DNA of 64,000 nucleotides from JANXUC01 sp964619065 (GTDB taxonomy: Bacteria > Acidobacteriota > Terriglobia > Terriglobales > Acidobacteriaceae). A program made the translations under genes and the position numbers. Under the pieces are notes generated by a model. That model made no database searches. It had not been told where the DNA came from and was given only the letters and a program-made list of their open reading frames with translations. Of the stretch, positions 8,218 through 17,325 are shown piece by piece (positions within the stretch are counted from its first letter, which is position 1; each line of letters begins with the position of its first letter). The stretch covers positions 1 to 64,000 of the forward strand of contig CAZUCC010000010.1 in NCBI GenBank assembly GCA_964619065.1, written 5' to 3'.

Positions 8218-9468
8218 CTACGGAAGAACCAGCTTAAACACTGTGCCCTTGTTGGAAGCACCACCCTGATAGGTTGTGCTGAAGAAAGTTTTGTTCATGC
8301 CGTGGACCAAGTTAGCGTAGGGATACCCTCCGTCCGTTCCCCCGGTGAACCTGTAGAGCACCGTTTCCGCGCCGGAGGGAGTTACCTTAAACACGGTGCC
8401 GATGTTAGCAGTGCCGCCGCCCTGCAAGGTGGTACCGTAGAAATTACCCTGATAGAGGATCAGGCTCGCGTATGGGTTTGTCCCATCCAAGCCATCCCGG
8501 ACGAAGCTGTGGAGTACAGTCTCCACGCCACCCGGAGTGAGCTTAAACACGGTACCAGCGTTGTCAGTGCCGCCCGAATAATTTGTGCCATAAATGTTCC
8601 CGCTACTATCGAAGAGCACTCCTGCATAAGTATAAGATCCGTCTGTTGATCCCCCCTTGAAACTGTAGAGCAACGTTTCCACGCCGGATGGAGTGATAGA
8701 AAACACCGTGCCTAAGTTGAAAGCTCCACCGTAGCGGGTTGTGCCATAGAGTTTGCCGCTTTTGAGGACCAGGCCTGCGTAGGGATAAGCCCCATCCAGG
8801 GTTGGCGCAGCGGAGTTGAAGCTATGGAGCACCGTCTCCTTGCCGGCGGCGGTTAGTTTAAACACCGTGCCATAACCGTATAAGCCACCCGAATTGGTGG
8901 TGCCATAGATGGTAGTTCCCATGCGGACTAAGCTGGAGTAAGGATTGAACCCGTCTAGGCCGCCCTTGAAGCTGTAGAGTACGGTCTCCGTCCCAGACGG
9001 AGTCACCTGAAACACGGTGCCGTTGGCGGTAGCACCGCCATACAATGTCGTGCCATACAGATTGCCGGTTTTTTTGTCGAGCACTAGACCGGCTACGGGA
9101 ACGTTCCCGTCAGCTCCACCGGTGAAGCTATAGAGCACCGTTTCTGTTCCCGTTGGAGTTACCTTAAACACCGAGCCGCGACCGTTCACGCCACCGTATA
9201 AGGTTGTGCCATACATGTTGCCCGCTGTATCCAGAACGAGGTTGGACTGGGGAAAGCCTCCGTCCGGGGTATTGGTGAAGTTGTAGAGCACACTCTGCGT
9301 TTGCGCTAGCGCCGGTTGAGCGGCCACCAGCAGCAGTACTGAAAAAACAGCTAAGGCCATAATGGTGGCAGAGGTCGCGGCGGCCGACGTTCTTAAGGCA
9401 AGATTCCGCAAGCATAGTGAAGCATTCCTACGATCTTTCAGGCCACAGTTGAATGTTGCTGAATGCAT
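8218..9468 (-). CDS. Secreted Gloeo/Verruco-repeat protein (probable beta-propeller)
   Basis: A 416-aa protein with seven tandem copies of a roughly 50-residue unit. Its consensus contains 'GxLYGTTxxGG', 'GTVFKVTPxG' and 'ETVLYSFxGGxDG', the hallmark of the repeat family known as TIGR03803. Seven units suggest a seven-bladed propeller. A long hydrophobic N-terminal segment ending in AQPALAQ looks like a signal peptide, so it is exported. The start at 9468 is preceded by GAGAGAGGA. Function is unknown; such proteins are abundant in Acidobacteriota and Verrucomicrobiota. Confidence 0.8.
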   Translation of the reverse strand: MHSATFNCGLKDRRNASLCLRNLALRTSAAATSATIMALAVFSVLLLVAAQPALAQTQSVLYNFTNTPDGGFPQSNLVLDTAGNMYGTTLYGGVNGRGSVFKVTPTGTETVLYSFTGGADGNVPVAGLVLDKKTGNLYGTTLYGGATANGTVFQVTPSGTETVLYSFKGGLDGFNPYSSLVRMGTTIYGTTNSGGLYGYGTVFKLTAAGKETVLHSFNSAAPTLDGAYPYAGLVLKSGKLYGTTRYGGAFNLGTVFSITPSGVETLLYSFKGGSTDGSYTYAGVLFDSSGNIYGTNYSGGTDNAGTVFKLTPGGVETVLHSFVRDGLDGTNPYASLILYQGNFYGTTLQGGGTANIGTVFKVTPSGAETVLYRFTGGTDGGYPYANLVHGMNKTFFSTTYQGGASNKGTVFKLVLP

Positions 9469-9656
9469 AGATCCTCTCTCCTGTCGATTAACCTTTGGAT
9501 GTTCTATTTTCTTGCTGACAAGGACGCGAGCGGGCTGAAAGGGTCCACCCGACCACGGCAGCTCAGTCGGTTCGTGAGGGGCGGAGAGGAACCGAACAAG
9601 TTGCGCCAAATTGTACCACCGAATCTTGCCTCAGGGCATTTATCATCGACCCGGGC

Positions 9657-9680
9657 AGTGGGCTATCAAAACAGCCCACT
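9657..9680. promoter_or_regulatory. Perfect 8-bp inverted repeat in divergent intergenic region
   Basis: AGTGGGCT and AGCCCACT are separated by eight A/T-rich bases in the 292-nt space between the divergent repeat-protein and molybdenum-hydroxylase genes. It lies about 80 nt upstream of the hydroxylase start and could be an operator or a hairpin. No regulator gene is adjacent, and nothing else stands out in the gap. Confidence 0.3.
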
Positions 9681-9760
9681 ACCCAGAATCCACACCCCTT
9701 GCGTTCACCGCATCTTCCTGACATATTGCTAAGTTCGTAGAATTTAGCCACGAGGACACC

Positions 9761-10228
9761 ATGGCAGAGATCACACTGCGCGTGAATGGCGGCGACCAGA
9801 AAGTTGACGTTGCACCTGAGACACCGTTGCTTTGGGTTTTGCGCGACACGCTGGCAATGACGGGAACCAAATTTGGTTGTGGCGCTGGCTTGTGTGGCGC
9901 ATGCACGGTACTGCTGGACGGAGCGGCTCGCCGTTCCTGCCAGACGAAGGTATCGCAGGCGGAGGGCAAGCAGATCATGACGATTGAAGGCCTGGGCGCG
10001 AACGGGTTGCATCCGTTGCAGCAGGCTTGGATCGACGAACAGGTTCCTCAGTGTGGTTACTGCCAGGTGGGGCAGATCATGTCCGCGGCTGGATTGTTGA
10101 AGAAGAATCCCAAGCCCTCCGACGAGGAGATCACGTCGGCGATGAGCGGCAACTTGTGCCGCTGCGGGACGTATGAGCGGATACGGAAAGCGATTCATCG
10201 TGTGGCGGACGCTGGAGGTGCGCGATGA
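9761..10228 (+). CDS. (2Fe-2S) subunit of a molybdenum hydroxylase (IorA/CoxS-like)
   Basis: A 155-aa iron-sulfur subunit. The plant-ferredoxin-type cluster has Cys in GCGAGLCGACTVLLDG. The second, all-helical cluster domain has CGYCQVGQ and CRCGTYERIRKAI. It passes electrons from the molybdenum site of its partner to an acceptor. Its length and the absence of an FAD subunit match the isoquinoline 1-oxidoreductase/aldehyde-dehydrogenase type. The stop overlaps the next start (ATGA), so the subunits are co-translated. Confidence 0.9.
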   Translation: MAEITLRVNGGDQKVDVAPETPLLWVLRDTLAMTGTKFGCGAGLCGACTVLLDGAARRSCQTKVSQAEGKQIMTIEGLGANGLHPLQQAWIDEQVPQCGYCQVGQIMSAAGLLKKNPKPSDEEITSAMSGNLCRCGTYERIRKAIHRVADAGGAR

Positions 10229-12339
10229 GTCCAGTTTCGCGTCGCGACTTTCTGGTAGCGGGTGTGGCTGCTGGCGCGGGCCTAGTAGTGGGATTTTATT
10301 TGCCTCATCGCGGCGAAGGCGGCGTGCCAGCGGGAACGTTTGTGCCCAATGCCTACGTGCGTGTCGATCCCGACGGAAAAATTGTGGTGGCGTTCCCGCG
10401 GGCAGAGATGGGGCAGGGAGTGAAAACGGCTCTGCCGATGATTCTTGCGGAAGAGCTGGAAGTGGACCTCGACCAGATCACGATTGAGCAGATTGGCGCC
10501 AGCACGCTGTTTGGCGACCAGACGACCGGGGGCAGCGCCAGCGTGCGCTCCTTGTGGGATCCGATGCGGCGCGCGGGAGCGGCAGCTCGGGAAATGCTGA
10601 TCACAGCGGCAGCGGCGCAATGGGGCGTATCTCGCACCGCGTGCCACGCAGAAAAGGCTGCGGTGATTCATGACGAATCGAAGCGCAAGCTGAGCTACGG
10701 GGAACTGGCGGCTCGGGCGGCGCTGTTGCCAGTGCCCACAGATCCTCCGCTGAAGGCGGCCAAGGACTACCGGTTGGTGGGCAAGCGCGTGCCCCGCGTG
10801 GATGTGCGGGAGAAGGTGGAAGGGAAGGCGACGTTCGGCATCGACTTCTCGCTCCCCAACATGAAGTATGCGTTGCTGGAGCGCTGTCCGGTGCCGGGTG
10901 GCAAGGTCGCGAGCTTTGATGACAAAGATGCGCGGCAAGTTCCGGGCGTGACGCATGTGGTGAAAATCAGCGACACGGCAGTGGCGGTGGCAGCTGACTC
11001 CGTGTGGGCGGCGATGCAGGGGCGCAAGGCTTTGAAGGTGACGTGGGATGAGGGAGCGAACAAGGACTACAGCAGCGAGACGCTGCAGAAGGCGATGAAG
11101 GATGCGGCAAGGAAGAAGGGCGGGCCGATTTTTACCTACGGCGACATCAAGAAAGCTGCAGGAAGAAAGATCGAAGCCGCGTACGAGCTTCCGATTCTGG
11201 CGCACGCTCCGATGGAGCCGGGGAACTCGACTGCGCATTTCCATGACGGCATCTGCGAAATTTGGTCGCCGACGCAAGTGCCGCAGGCGGTGCGAGATGA
11301 TTCCGCGAAGGCGCTTGGGATCATGCCGGAGAAGGTGGTAGTACACGTTACGCTGCTCGGCGGAGGATTCGGGCGGCGTCTGGAGTCGGACTACGGTGTG
11401 GAAGCTGCGCTGGTCTCGAAGGCAGTTCCGGGACCGGTGAAAGTCCTGTGGACACGGGAAGACGACATGCGCTATAGCACCTACCGGCCGCCGAGTCATC
11501 ACGTGATGACGGCGTGGCTGGATGGACAAGGATGGCCAGTGGGATTCCAGCATCGCATGATCTCGCCATCCATGAATTTCCAGAAATTCGGAGTGGATCC
11601 GAGCGGCGTCGATTCAGAGTTGAAGGATGAAGCGCTGTTTCTCTATGGCGTACCGCACGTGAACGTGGAGTGGGTGTATGTGGAATGCCCCATTCCGTTC
11701 GGATGGATGCGGTCGGTGTATGCACAAAATGCGGCGTTCCCGGCGGAGTCGTTCTTGGATGAGGTTGCGGTGGCGGTAGGGAAGGATCCCCTGAAGCTGC
11801 GGCTGCATCTGCTGGAGCAGTCACGCGCGGTCTCGCCGTATGTTAGCGACAAGCTGAAGGGCGTGCTGCAGTTGGCGGCGGAGAAGGCAGGCTGGGAGAA
11901 GCCGCTGCCGTCGGGACATTACCGGGGTATTGCCGCGCATGTTTGTTTCAATTCTTACATGGCAGAAGTGGTCGAGATTTTGATGGATGGGGATACGCCG
12001 ATAGTCCAACGTGTGGTGGCGGCGATTGACTGTGGGCAGGTGGTGAATCCGAGCATTCTGGAGCAGCAGGTGCAAGGTGGCGTGGTGTTTGCGCTGTCGA
12101 ATGCGATGAGGAGCAAGATCACGGTCGACAAGGGGCGCATCGTCGAAGGCAACTTCGACGGGTTCGAATTGTTGCGCATGAAGGACGCGCCCGCGGTGGA
12201 AGTCTACGCAGTCGAGAGTGGCGACCCTCCGACGGGAGCGGGAGAGCCTTCGGTGCCGCCGCTGGCGCCTGCCTTGTGCAATGCGATTTACGCGGCGACG
12301 AAGAAGAGGATTCGGACTTTGCCTGTTTTGAGTTCGTAG
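10225..12339 (+). CDS. Molybdopterin-binding subunit of a molybdenum hydroxylase (IorB-like, Tat-exported)
   Basis: A 704-aa catalytic subunit. The N terminus has a twin-arginine signal (SRRDF plus a Gly/Ala-rich hydrophobic stretch), so the complex is probably moved folded to the periplasm with its Fe-S partner. Cofactor-contact motifs GGGFGRRLESDYGVEA and the C-terminal GAGEPS, holding the expected catalytic Glu, are visible. The substrate (aldehyde or N-heterocycle) cannot be told from sequence. MocA-like and XdhC-like genes at 29120-30676 could serve its cofactor maturation, but are 17 kb away. Confidence 0.88.
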   Translation: MSPVSRRDFLVAGVAAGAGLVVGFYLPHRGEGGVPAGTFVPNAYVRVDPDGKIVVAFPRAEMGQGVKTALPMILAEELEVDLDQITIEQIGASTLFGDQTTGGSASVRSLWDPMRRAGAAAREMLITAAAAQWGVSRTACHAEKAAVIHDESKRKLSYGELAARAALLPVPTDPPLKAAKDYRLVGKRVPRVDVREKVEGKATFGIDFSLPNMKYALLERCPVPGGKVASFDDKDARQVPGVTHVVKISDTAVAVAADSVWAAMQGRKALKVTWDEGANKDYSSETLQKAMKDAARKKGGPIFTYGDIKKAAGRKIEAAYELPILAHAPMEPGNSTAHFHDGICEIWSPTQVPQAVRDDSAKALGIMPEKVVVHVTLLGGGFGRRLESDYGVEAALVSKAVPGPVKVLWTREDDMRYSTYRPPSHHVMTAWLDGQGWPVGFQHRMISPSMNFQKFGVDPSGVDSELKDEALFLYGVPHVNVEWVYVECPIPFGWMRSVYAQNAAFPAESFLDEVAVAVGKDPLKLRLHLLEQSRAVSPYVSDKLKGVLQLAAEKAGWEKPLPSGHYRGIAAHVCFNSYMAEVVEILMDGDTPIVQRVVAAIDCGQVVNPSILEQQVQGGVVFALSNAMRSKITVDKGRIVEGNFDGFELLRMKDAPAVEVYAVESGDPPTGAGEPSVPPLAPALCNAIYAATKKRIRTLPVLSS

Positions 12340-12370
12340 GAACACAGGCTCAGAGAAGACATGAAAATCT

Positions 12371-12410
12371 GCGGAGCTTTGCTCCGCTGGGCAGGCGAGG
12401 GCGCCTGCCC
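12371..12410. repeat. Tandem GC-rich hairpins (dispersed palindrome family)
   Basis: Two adjacent perfect hairpins: GCGGAGC-TTT-GCTCCGC (12371-12387) and GGGCAGGCG-AGGG-CGCCTGCCC (12389-12410). They fill much of the 114-nt gap between convergent genes and may end transcription from both sides. The second shares the GGCG-AGNG-CGCC core with hairpins at 22908 and 63024. Confidence 0.55.
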
Positions 12411-12453
12411 CTACATGATCTCTGCTGCGTAGGCGAGGGCCTCTACAGGAGCG

Positions 12454-12834
12454 TTATCCGGCTAGCAGAAAGACGCCGCCTGCTACCAATAACGCTGCGG
12501 TCCAGCGGCGGCCATCTACGCGCTCGTGGAGGAAGAGTTTTGCCGCGAATGCATTGGCTACGAACGTTAGTGATGCTGATGCTGGTCCCACCAAGCTCAC
12601 GTCTCCCCAGGAAAGTGCAAACAGCAGGCTGAAAAAGCCTAGCGTCATGGACGATATACCCAACAGGAACGAGGGATTTCGTACAACGCTAAAAACTGCG
12701 TACGGTAAGCCGCGATGTTTTCGCAGCTCGTCCAGGTTGCCGATTTGCTTCATGGCGCGCGCCAGCAAGCAGTCGCCCGCAGTCGACGTGACCACAATCA
12801 AGAACACTCCGAGCCAGGTGTAGAGGTCTTTCAT
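12454..12834 (-). CDS. Small DMT/EamA-type membrane protein (second of a pair)
   Basis: A 126-aa protein with four predicted membrane helices (about residues 6-25, 52-75, 80-98 and 108-125). It has the half-EamA pattern, ending in LHERVDGRRWTAALLVAGGVFLLAG-type residues. It is half the length of a typical EamA transporter and similar in size to SMR or ArnE/ArnF proteins. Its start overlaps the stop of its upstream partner (ATGA), so the two probably form a heterodimer. Substrate unknown; the operon with hpnJ points to lipid or hopanoid export. Confidence 0.7.
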   Translation of the reverse strand: MKDLYTWLGVFLIVVTSTAGDCLLARAMKQIGNLDELRKHRGLPYAVFSVVRNPSFLLGISSMTLGFFSLLFALSWGDVSLVGPASASLTFVANAFAAKLFLHERVDGRRWTAALLVAGGVFLLAG

Positions 12835-13283
12835 GGTTCGACCCTCGCACTCTTGACTCCCTCACTCAGGGTGTTCGCAACAGGTTCTTGTTCAGGAATA
12901 TGCTTGGTAGAGCTCGACTCCGGTCCGCCAGCAACAAACCCGACTCCTGCCGAGATCAGTAGGATGCCCAGCCAGCGCAAGGCGCTGATGTGCTCATGAA
13001 GGAAGAATCCTGCAATCAGCGCGATGAAGACGTAGCCGAAAGCGGTTGCTGGAAGAACGTAGGTGAGGTCAGCCCAGGAGAGCGCGGTGAGATACGCGGC
13101 CATAAACGCCAGCAGAAAAAAAATCCCGACAAACACCCAGGGATTCACGACTGCCGTGAGGAGATAGCCGATCTGGCTAGGAAGAACGGCGCCAAAGTCC
13201 TTCATGCCGCGCGATAGCAGGGTATCGCCGATGGCGCCAAATGCAGCGATGCCCAGCAACACGAAATACTTGCGCGGCGTCAA
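12831..13283 (-). CDS. Small DMT/EamA-type membrane protein (first of a pair)
   Basis: A roughly 150-aa four-helix membrane protein with a C-terminal LHEHISALRWLGILLISAG signature of the drug/metabolite transporter superfamily. The frame is open further upstream inside hpnJ, but that part does not look like protein of this family. TTG 13283 has AAGGA five nt upstream and lies 9 nt after the hpnJ stop. That start is my inference. It is paired with the next gene as two half-size transporters. Confidence 0.65.
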   Translation of the reverse strand: MTPRKYFVLLGIAAFGAIGDTLLSRGMKDFGAVLPSQIGYLLTAVVNPWVFVGIFFLLAFMAAYLTALSWADLTYVLPATAFGYVFIALIAGFFLHEHISALRWLGILLISAGVGFVAGGPESSSTKHIPEQEPVANTLSEGVKSARVEP

Positions 13284-13291
13284 ACCAGTCC

Positions 13292-14767
13292 TTACGCGTT
13301 GACAGTTTCCGGTGCCGGAGGTGTTCCCGCCGCGCGTTTGTCGCGTACCCACTTGTTGCGTGCGGCGCGGAGTTTTAGAAAGCTCTTGGCCTCCTTGTAG
13401 AGGCGCTTGCGGTCTTCCTGGTGCCACATGGCCTTGTAGAGAATTCGGAATGCGGCCTTGGGGCGGAAGTAGTATTCATCGTAGAAACGATGTACCGCTT
13501 CCATGAGGTCATCGGCGGGCAGACCGGGATATTGAATCTGCGCCAGTTGGTGGCCGCCTTCGTCGACCATCTTGTTGTCGCCCACGATGAAGCCGTTCTT
13601 GACCGCAAAGTCGTAGAGTTCAGTGCCGGGGTAAGCGTGAGCCACGGAGACCTGAATTGTTTCGACGTCCAGTTCTTTGGCAAAGTCCATCGTGCGGCGA
13701 ATGGTCTCGTGCGTCTCGCCGGGCAGCCCCAGGATGAAGTCGCCGTGAATTACGAGTCCCAGCTTGTGGCAATCCTTGGTAAACTGGCGCGCGCGTTCGA
13801 CGGTTGCGCCCTTCTTGATGTTCTTCAGAATCTGGGGATCGCCCGATTCAAAGCCCACGATCAGTAAGCGGCATCCGGCCTCGCGCATAGCCTTCAGCGT
13901 TTCGAAATCGGTAGTCACGCGGGAAGTACAGGACCAGGTGAGGCCCAGTGGCTTCAGCTTGGCGCACAGCTCGATGGTGCGGGCCTTCTGAATGTTGAAG
14001 GTGTCGTCATCGAAGAAAAATTCTTTCACGTCTGGCCAGTATTGTTTCGCCTTGGCCATTTCATTCGCTACGTCGTCTGTGGAACGCTTGCGCCAGGCGT
14101 GTCCCATCAACGTCTGCGGCCACAAGCAGAAGGTGCATTGCGCGGGGCAGCCGCGAGTGCTATAGAGCGCGACGTAGGGATGCAACAGGAATGGCACGTT
14201 GTAGCGAGTGACGTCGAGGTCCCTCTTGTAAACGTCCGTGACGTGGGGCAGCGCATCCAGGTTCTCAATTTGTGGCGCGTCAGGAGTGTGGACAACCACG
14301 CCATCCTGCAAGAACGATACTCCCAGAATGTCCTTGAGAGGCTTCCCGTTGGCGTATTCCACGACGGATGTGTCGAATTCTTTGCGGCAGACGAAGTCAA
14401 TCTCGGGACATTCGCGGAGTGAGCGCTCGGGGAGAACGGTTACATGAGGGCCCACAAACGCAATCTTGATGGTCGGATTCGCCTTTTTGATGGCAGCCGA
14501 GAGCAGAATATCTCCGGGGTAGCCCGGCGTGCTGGTGAACAGCACAAGGAGTTCATATTGCTTCGCGATGTTGATCGTCTCTTCGGCGGAGACGTGGTGC
14601 GAGGGGGCGTCCAGGAGCCGGGAGCCTTCCAATTGGCCTGCTGGGTAGGCTAACCAGACCGGATACCAGAAGGACTCGATTTCGCGTGTAGCGGGCCACC
14701 GCGAACCTGCGCCACCGTCAAAATTCTCAAACGAAGGCGGATTCAGAAAGAGTGTTTTCAAAGGCAT
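13292..14767 (-). CDS. hpnJ: Hopanoid-associated B12-binding radical SAM protein HpnJ
   Basis: A 491-aa protein beginning KTLFLNPPSFENFDGGAG, then a B12-binding-like domain (to about residue 150) and a radical SAM domain with CPAQCTFC (CxxxCxxC binding the 4Fe-4S cluster). Other family blocks are KEFFFDDDTF and FILGLPGETHETI. These match HpnJ, which acts on hopanoid head groups (ring contraction leading to the cyclitol ether). HpnI and HpnK, its usual companions, are not here. It leads a minus-strand operon with two small transporters, about 5 kb from the hopanoid core genes. Confidence 0.85.
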   Translation of the reverse strand: MPLKTLFLNPPSFENFDGGAGSRWPATREIESFWYPVWLAYPAGQLEGSRLLDAPSHHVSAEETINIAKQYELLVLFTSTPGYPGDILLSAAIKKANPTIKIAFVGPHVTVLPERSLRECPEIDFVCRKEFDTSVVEYANGKPLKDILGVSFLQDGVVVHTPDAPQIENLDALPHVTDVYKRDLDVTRYNVPFLLHPYVALYSTRGCPAQCTFCLWPQTLMGHAWRKRSTDDVANEMAKAKQYWPDVKEFFFDDDTFNIQKARTIELCAKLKPLGLTWSCTSRVTTDFETLKAMREAGCRLLIVGFESGDPQILKNIKKGATVERARQFTKDCHKLGLVIHGDFILGLPGETHETIRRTMDFAKELDVETIQVSVAHAYPGTELYDFAVKNGFIVGDNKMVDEGGHQLAQIQYPGLPADDLMEAVHRFYDEYYFRPKAAFRILYKAMWHQEDRKRLYKEAKSFLKLRAARNKWVRDKRAAGTPPAPETVNA

Positions 14768-14946
14768 AGGAATGATTCTCTATTCTAACATTCCAGCGCG
14801 GGCCGTCGGGGAACACAAGTACCCTGACAGTACACTCTGGGGCATCTTCGTAGTCTATTCGCCATGGACGCTGGCGGCGAGCCGTTCCCGCCCAACCCCT
14901 AGTTTGATGCAGTAAACGGGCGGAATGAGGGCTGGATGGTATCCGG

Positions 14947-16254
14947 TTACTTAGTCCCCAAAGCCCACGATTCTAGGCCCCCGGTCGAGCGCAGCAAACC
15001 GATGCGGGCGCGGTCGAACTGCATATCGGCGTCCAGGAACTGATCGCGCCGTTCGCGGGCTTGGGTGCGGGAATCTTCCAGTTCGTGGAACGTGCCGGTT
15101 CCGGATTGGATGCGTATCTCAACCGCTTCCAGGGACGATTGCGCAATTTGATACTCGAGTTCAGCGACGTCACGGGTGGCGGAGAGCTGTTGCACCGTTC
15201 GCTGAAGCTGGAGAAGCTCGGCGGAGACTTGATCCTTGGCAGCCTCAGCTTCTTTTTTTGCTTTGAGGGCGTCGGCGTCTGCGCCTTCGGCACGAGCACG
15301 TTGGGAGAAGTTGAAAATCGGGAAGCGCATGACTGCGCCCACGCTGCCGTTATTCGCCTCGAATCTCTTGAAGAATTCGTCGTAGTTGTTGAACTTGGCA
15401 AGACGCGAATACTGACCGGCAAAATCGACCGAAGGCCACAGAGCACGGTGCTCCGCCTTGGCGCGAAGATACTGCGCGCGCGCGTGTTCTTCCGCGCTGC
15501 TCACGGAGGGACTGTTGGTGGCTTGTGGCATGACGTCTGTTTCTGCGGAGCCCGGAGGCAGAGCGGGAATCGAATCCGGCGCCGTTTCGATGGACTGCGC
15601 GGCGACTCCGGTCAACTGCGAAAGTTTTAAACGGAGCACATCGGACGATCCTTGTGCTTGGGCGAGCCGGAGACGGATGCGTGCCGTCACGAGCTTGGCC
15701 TTGTTGCGCTCCAGAGCGCTGTCCACACCCTCGCGGATGCGGTCCTCAACCGCGGTTTCCATCTTTTGCGAGTCGGCGGTGTCTTTTTGCAATTGTTGGA
15801 TCTGCTTTTCCCATTGCGCCAACTCCAGGTAGTTGAGCACTGTTTCTTGAATGACCTGGGCACGACGATCCTTACCCGCAAGCGCCGTGGCGTTGGCTTC
15901 GGTTTTGGCCGCCTTCACAAACTCGTGCAACGCTGGATTGAAGAGTGCCGACTGTGTGTTCAAGTTCACGATCGACGGCGCCGCGTTTTCTAGGCTCAAC
16001 GGAAATCCAAATGACTTGCCGATGGCCGATCCGAGCACGAACACAGGCACGTAGTTGTTGCGCGCCTCCCGGTAGGCGGCCTCCGCCTTGTGTTCCTCTG
16101 CTGCCGCAATCGCCGCGGTCGTCCCATGACTGAGCGCAAGTTCCACGGCATGACGTAAGGTTAGTGGTTCGGCAAAAGCAAAGAGCGGCAAAGCCGCACT
16201 CAGCAAGAGAAGGCTGGCAGCGGTTTTTATTGTGCAAATGAACAAGTCCCTCAT
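14947..16254 (-). CDS. TolC-family outer membrane efflux protein
   Basis: A 435-aa protein with an N-terminal signal peptide (ends near FAFAEP) followed by two repeated outer-membrane-efflux halves rich in Ala/Glu/Gln coiled-coil sequence, about the usual TolC length. ATG 16254 has AAAGG eight nt upstream; the in-frame GTG at 16263 is less likely. It is the last gene of the adaptor-TPR-TolC operon and would provide the outer-membrane channel. About 180 nt without obvious features separates it from hpnJ. Confidence 0.85.
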   Translation of the reverse strand: MRDLFICTIKTAASLLLLSAALPLFAFAEPLTLRHAVELALSHGTTAAIAAAEEHKAEAAYREARNNYVPVFVLGSAIGKSFGFPLSLENAAPSIVNLNTQSALFNPALHEFVKAAKTEANATALAGKDRRAQVIQETVLNYLELAQWEKQIQQLQKDTADSQKMETAVEDRIREGVDSALERNKAKLVTARIRLRLAQAQGSSDVLRLKLSQLTGVAAQSIETAPDSIPALPPGSAETDVMPQATNSPSVSSAEEHARAQYLRAKAEHRALWPSVDFAGQYSRLAKFNNYDEFFKRFEANNGSVGAVMRFPIFNFSQRARAEGADADALKAKKEAEAAKDQVSAELLQLQRTVQQLSATRDVAELEYQIAQSSLEAVEIRIQSGTGTFHELEDSRTQARERRDQFLDADMQFDRARIGLLRSTGGLESWALGTK

Positions 16255-16359
16255 AGGGCGCACCTTTGGGAGAGAGAATGCAATGCTGATTGTCTATCGT
16301 AATGCGCGAGCCGTGTTGGCTGAAGATCAAGTGTGCTGTGGGACCTCAAAGAAATTCGA

Positions 16360-17325
16360 CTACGAACCGGTGCGCTTCAGTCCCTCGCGCGCGGGTTTGT
16401 AGGTGGAGGCGAGTGCCAGCGCGGCCTGAAACTCCGCAGCGGCGGCTTTCTTGTCTCCCTGCTTTTCATAGACGGTTCCCAGGAAGGTGTGAGCCCGGAA
16501 CGCCGGTCCATCCTCGACGGTTTTTCCATCCAGATAGCGTTTGAGCAGTTGCGCGGCCACCGGTAGATTGTGCTCCGAACGCAAAAGTGTGATACCTGCG
16601 TCGAGCAAAACTTCCGGATTTTTCAGTGGCGCAGTGTTGAGTTTTTCGATGGCGTTGTCCAGGTCGCTCAGGCGGTTCGCCCGACGATAGAAAATCGCCA
16701 GGTCCAGCCAGCCGTCAGCAGCTCCGTGAGTCGCGTCGAGGGCGGCTTTGTACTCGCGCTCTGCAGCAGCGCTGTCTTTATTTTTCTCGGCGAGGCGCCC
16801 GAGCACCCAGTGTCCCTTGGCCGGAGCGGTTTTCATTAAGGCATCTGCCTGCGCGCGGGCTTTATCCTGCCCGCCGCCCATAATGCCGGGAGCCTCCATA
16901 TAGAATTCGGCGAGATCGCTACGGGCTTGGACATTCGATCCGTCAAGTTCTACCGCACGCTCGAACGAAACACGGACTTTCTTAGCCAATCCCGCCGCTG
17001 TGAAGAAACTCGAGGCATCGGCCTTCTCGCCATACGCGCGGCCCAGCCAGAGGTAGTAAGAGCTTTTGTCCGGAGCCAGAGCAACCGACTTCTCGCCTGC
17101 GGAAATGGAGTGGTCCCAATCTTGAATCGAATAGTAGGCCCGGCAGAGCAGATGATACGAGTCGGAGTCGTTCGGGGAAGAGGCCACGCGCTGCTTCAAG
17201 ACGGCAATCGCCGCATCCGCTTTGCCTTCCGCGAGCAGAGCCTCTGGAGCCTGCGCGTACGCAAGGGCCGCGAATATTCCGTTCAAGACCAGGAGAAACG
17301 TAGCTGTGCGAAAACTTTTCATCAC
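16360..17325 (-). CDS. Exported TPR-repeat protein
   Basis: A 321-aa protein with a signal peptide ending at AYAQAP and at least six TPR-like helical hairpins, e.g. DSDSYHLLCRAYYSIQDWD and AHTFLGTVYEKQGDKKAAA. It probably acts as a periplasmic scaffold. Its start overlaps the adaptor stop (ATGA). TPR proteins between an adaptor and TolC are unusual, and no enzymatic motif is visible. Confidence 0.75.
   Translation of the reverse strand: MMKSFRTATFLLVLNGIFAALAYAQAPEALLAEGKADAAIAVLKQRVASSPNDSDSYHLLCRAYYSIQDWDHSISAGEKSVALAPDKSSYYLWLGRAYGEKADASSFFTAAGLAKKVRVSFERAVELDGSNVQARSDLAEFYMEAPGIMGGGQDKARAQADALMKTAPAKGHWVLGRLAEKNKDSAAAEREYKAALDATHGAADGWLDLAIFYRRANRLSDLDNAIEKLNTAPLKNPEVLLDAGITLLRSEHNLPVAAQLLKRYLDGKTVEDGPAFRAHTFLGTVYEKQGDKKAAAAEFQAALALASTYKPAREGLKRTGS

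Noticed and set aside
10282..11553. 423-codon minus-strand frame inside the molybdenum hydroxylase subunit
   Set aside because: Antisense to a well-supported catalytic subunit; composition is His/Arg-rich and no motif is seen.
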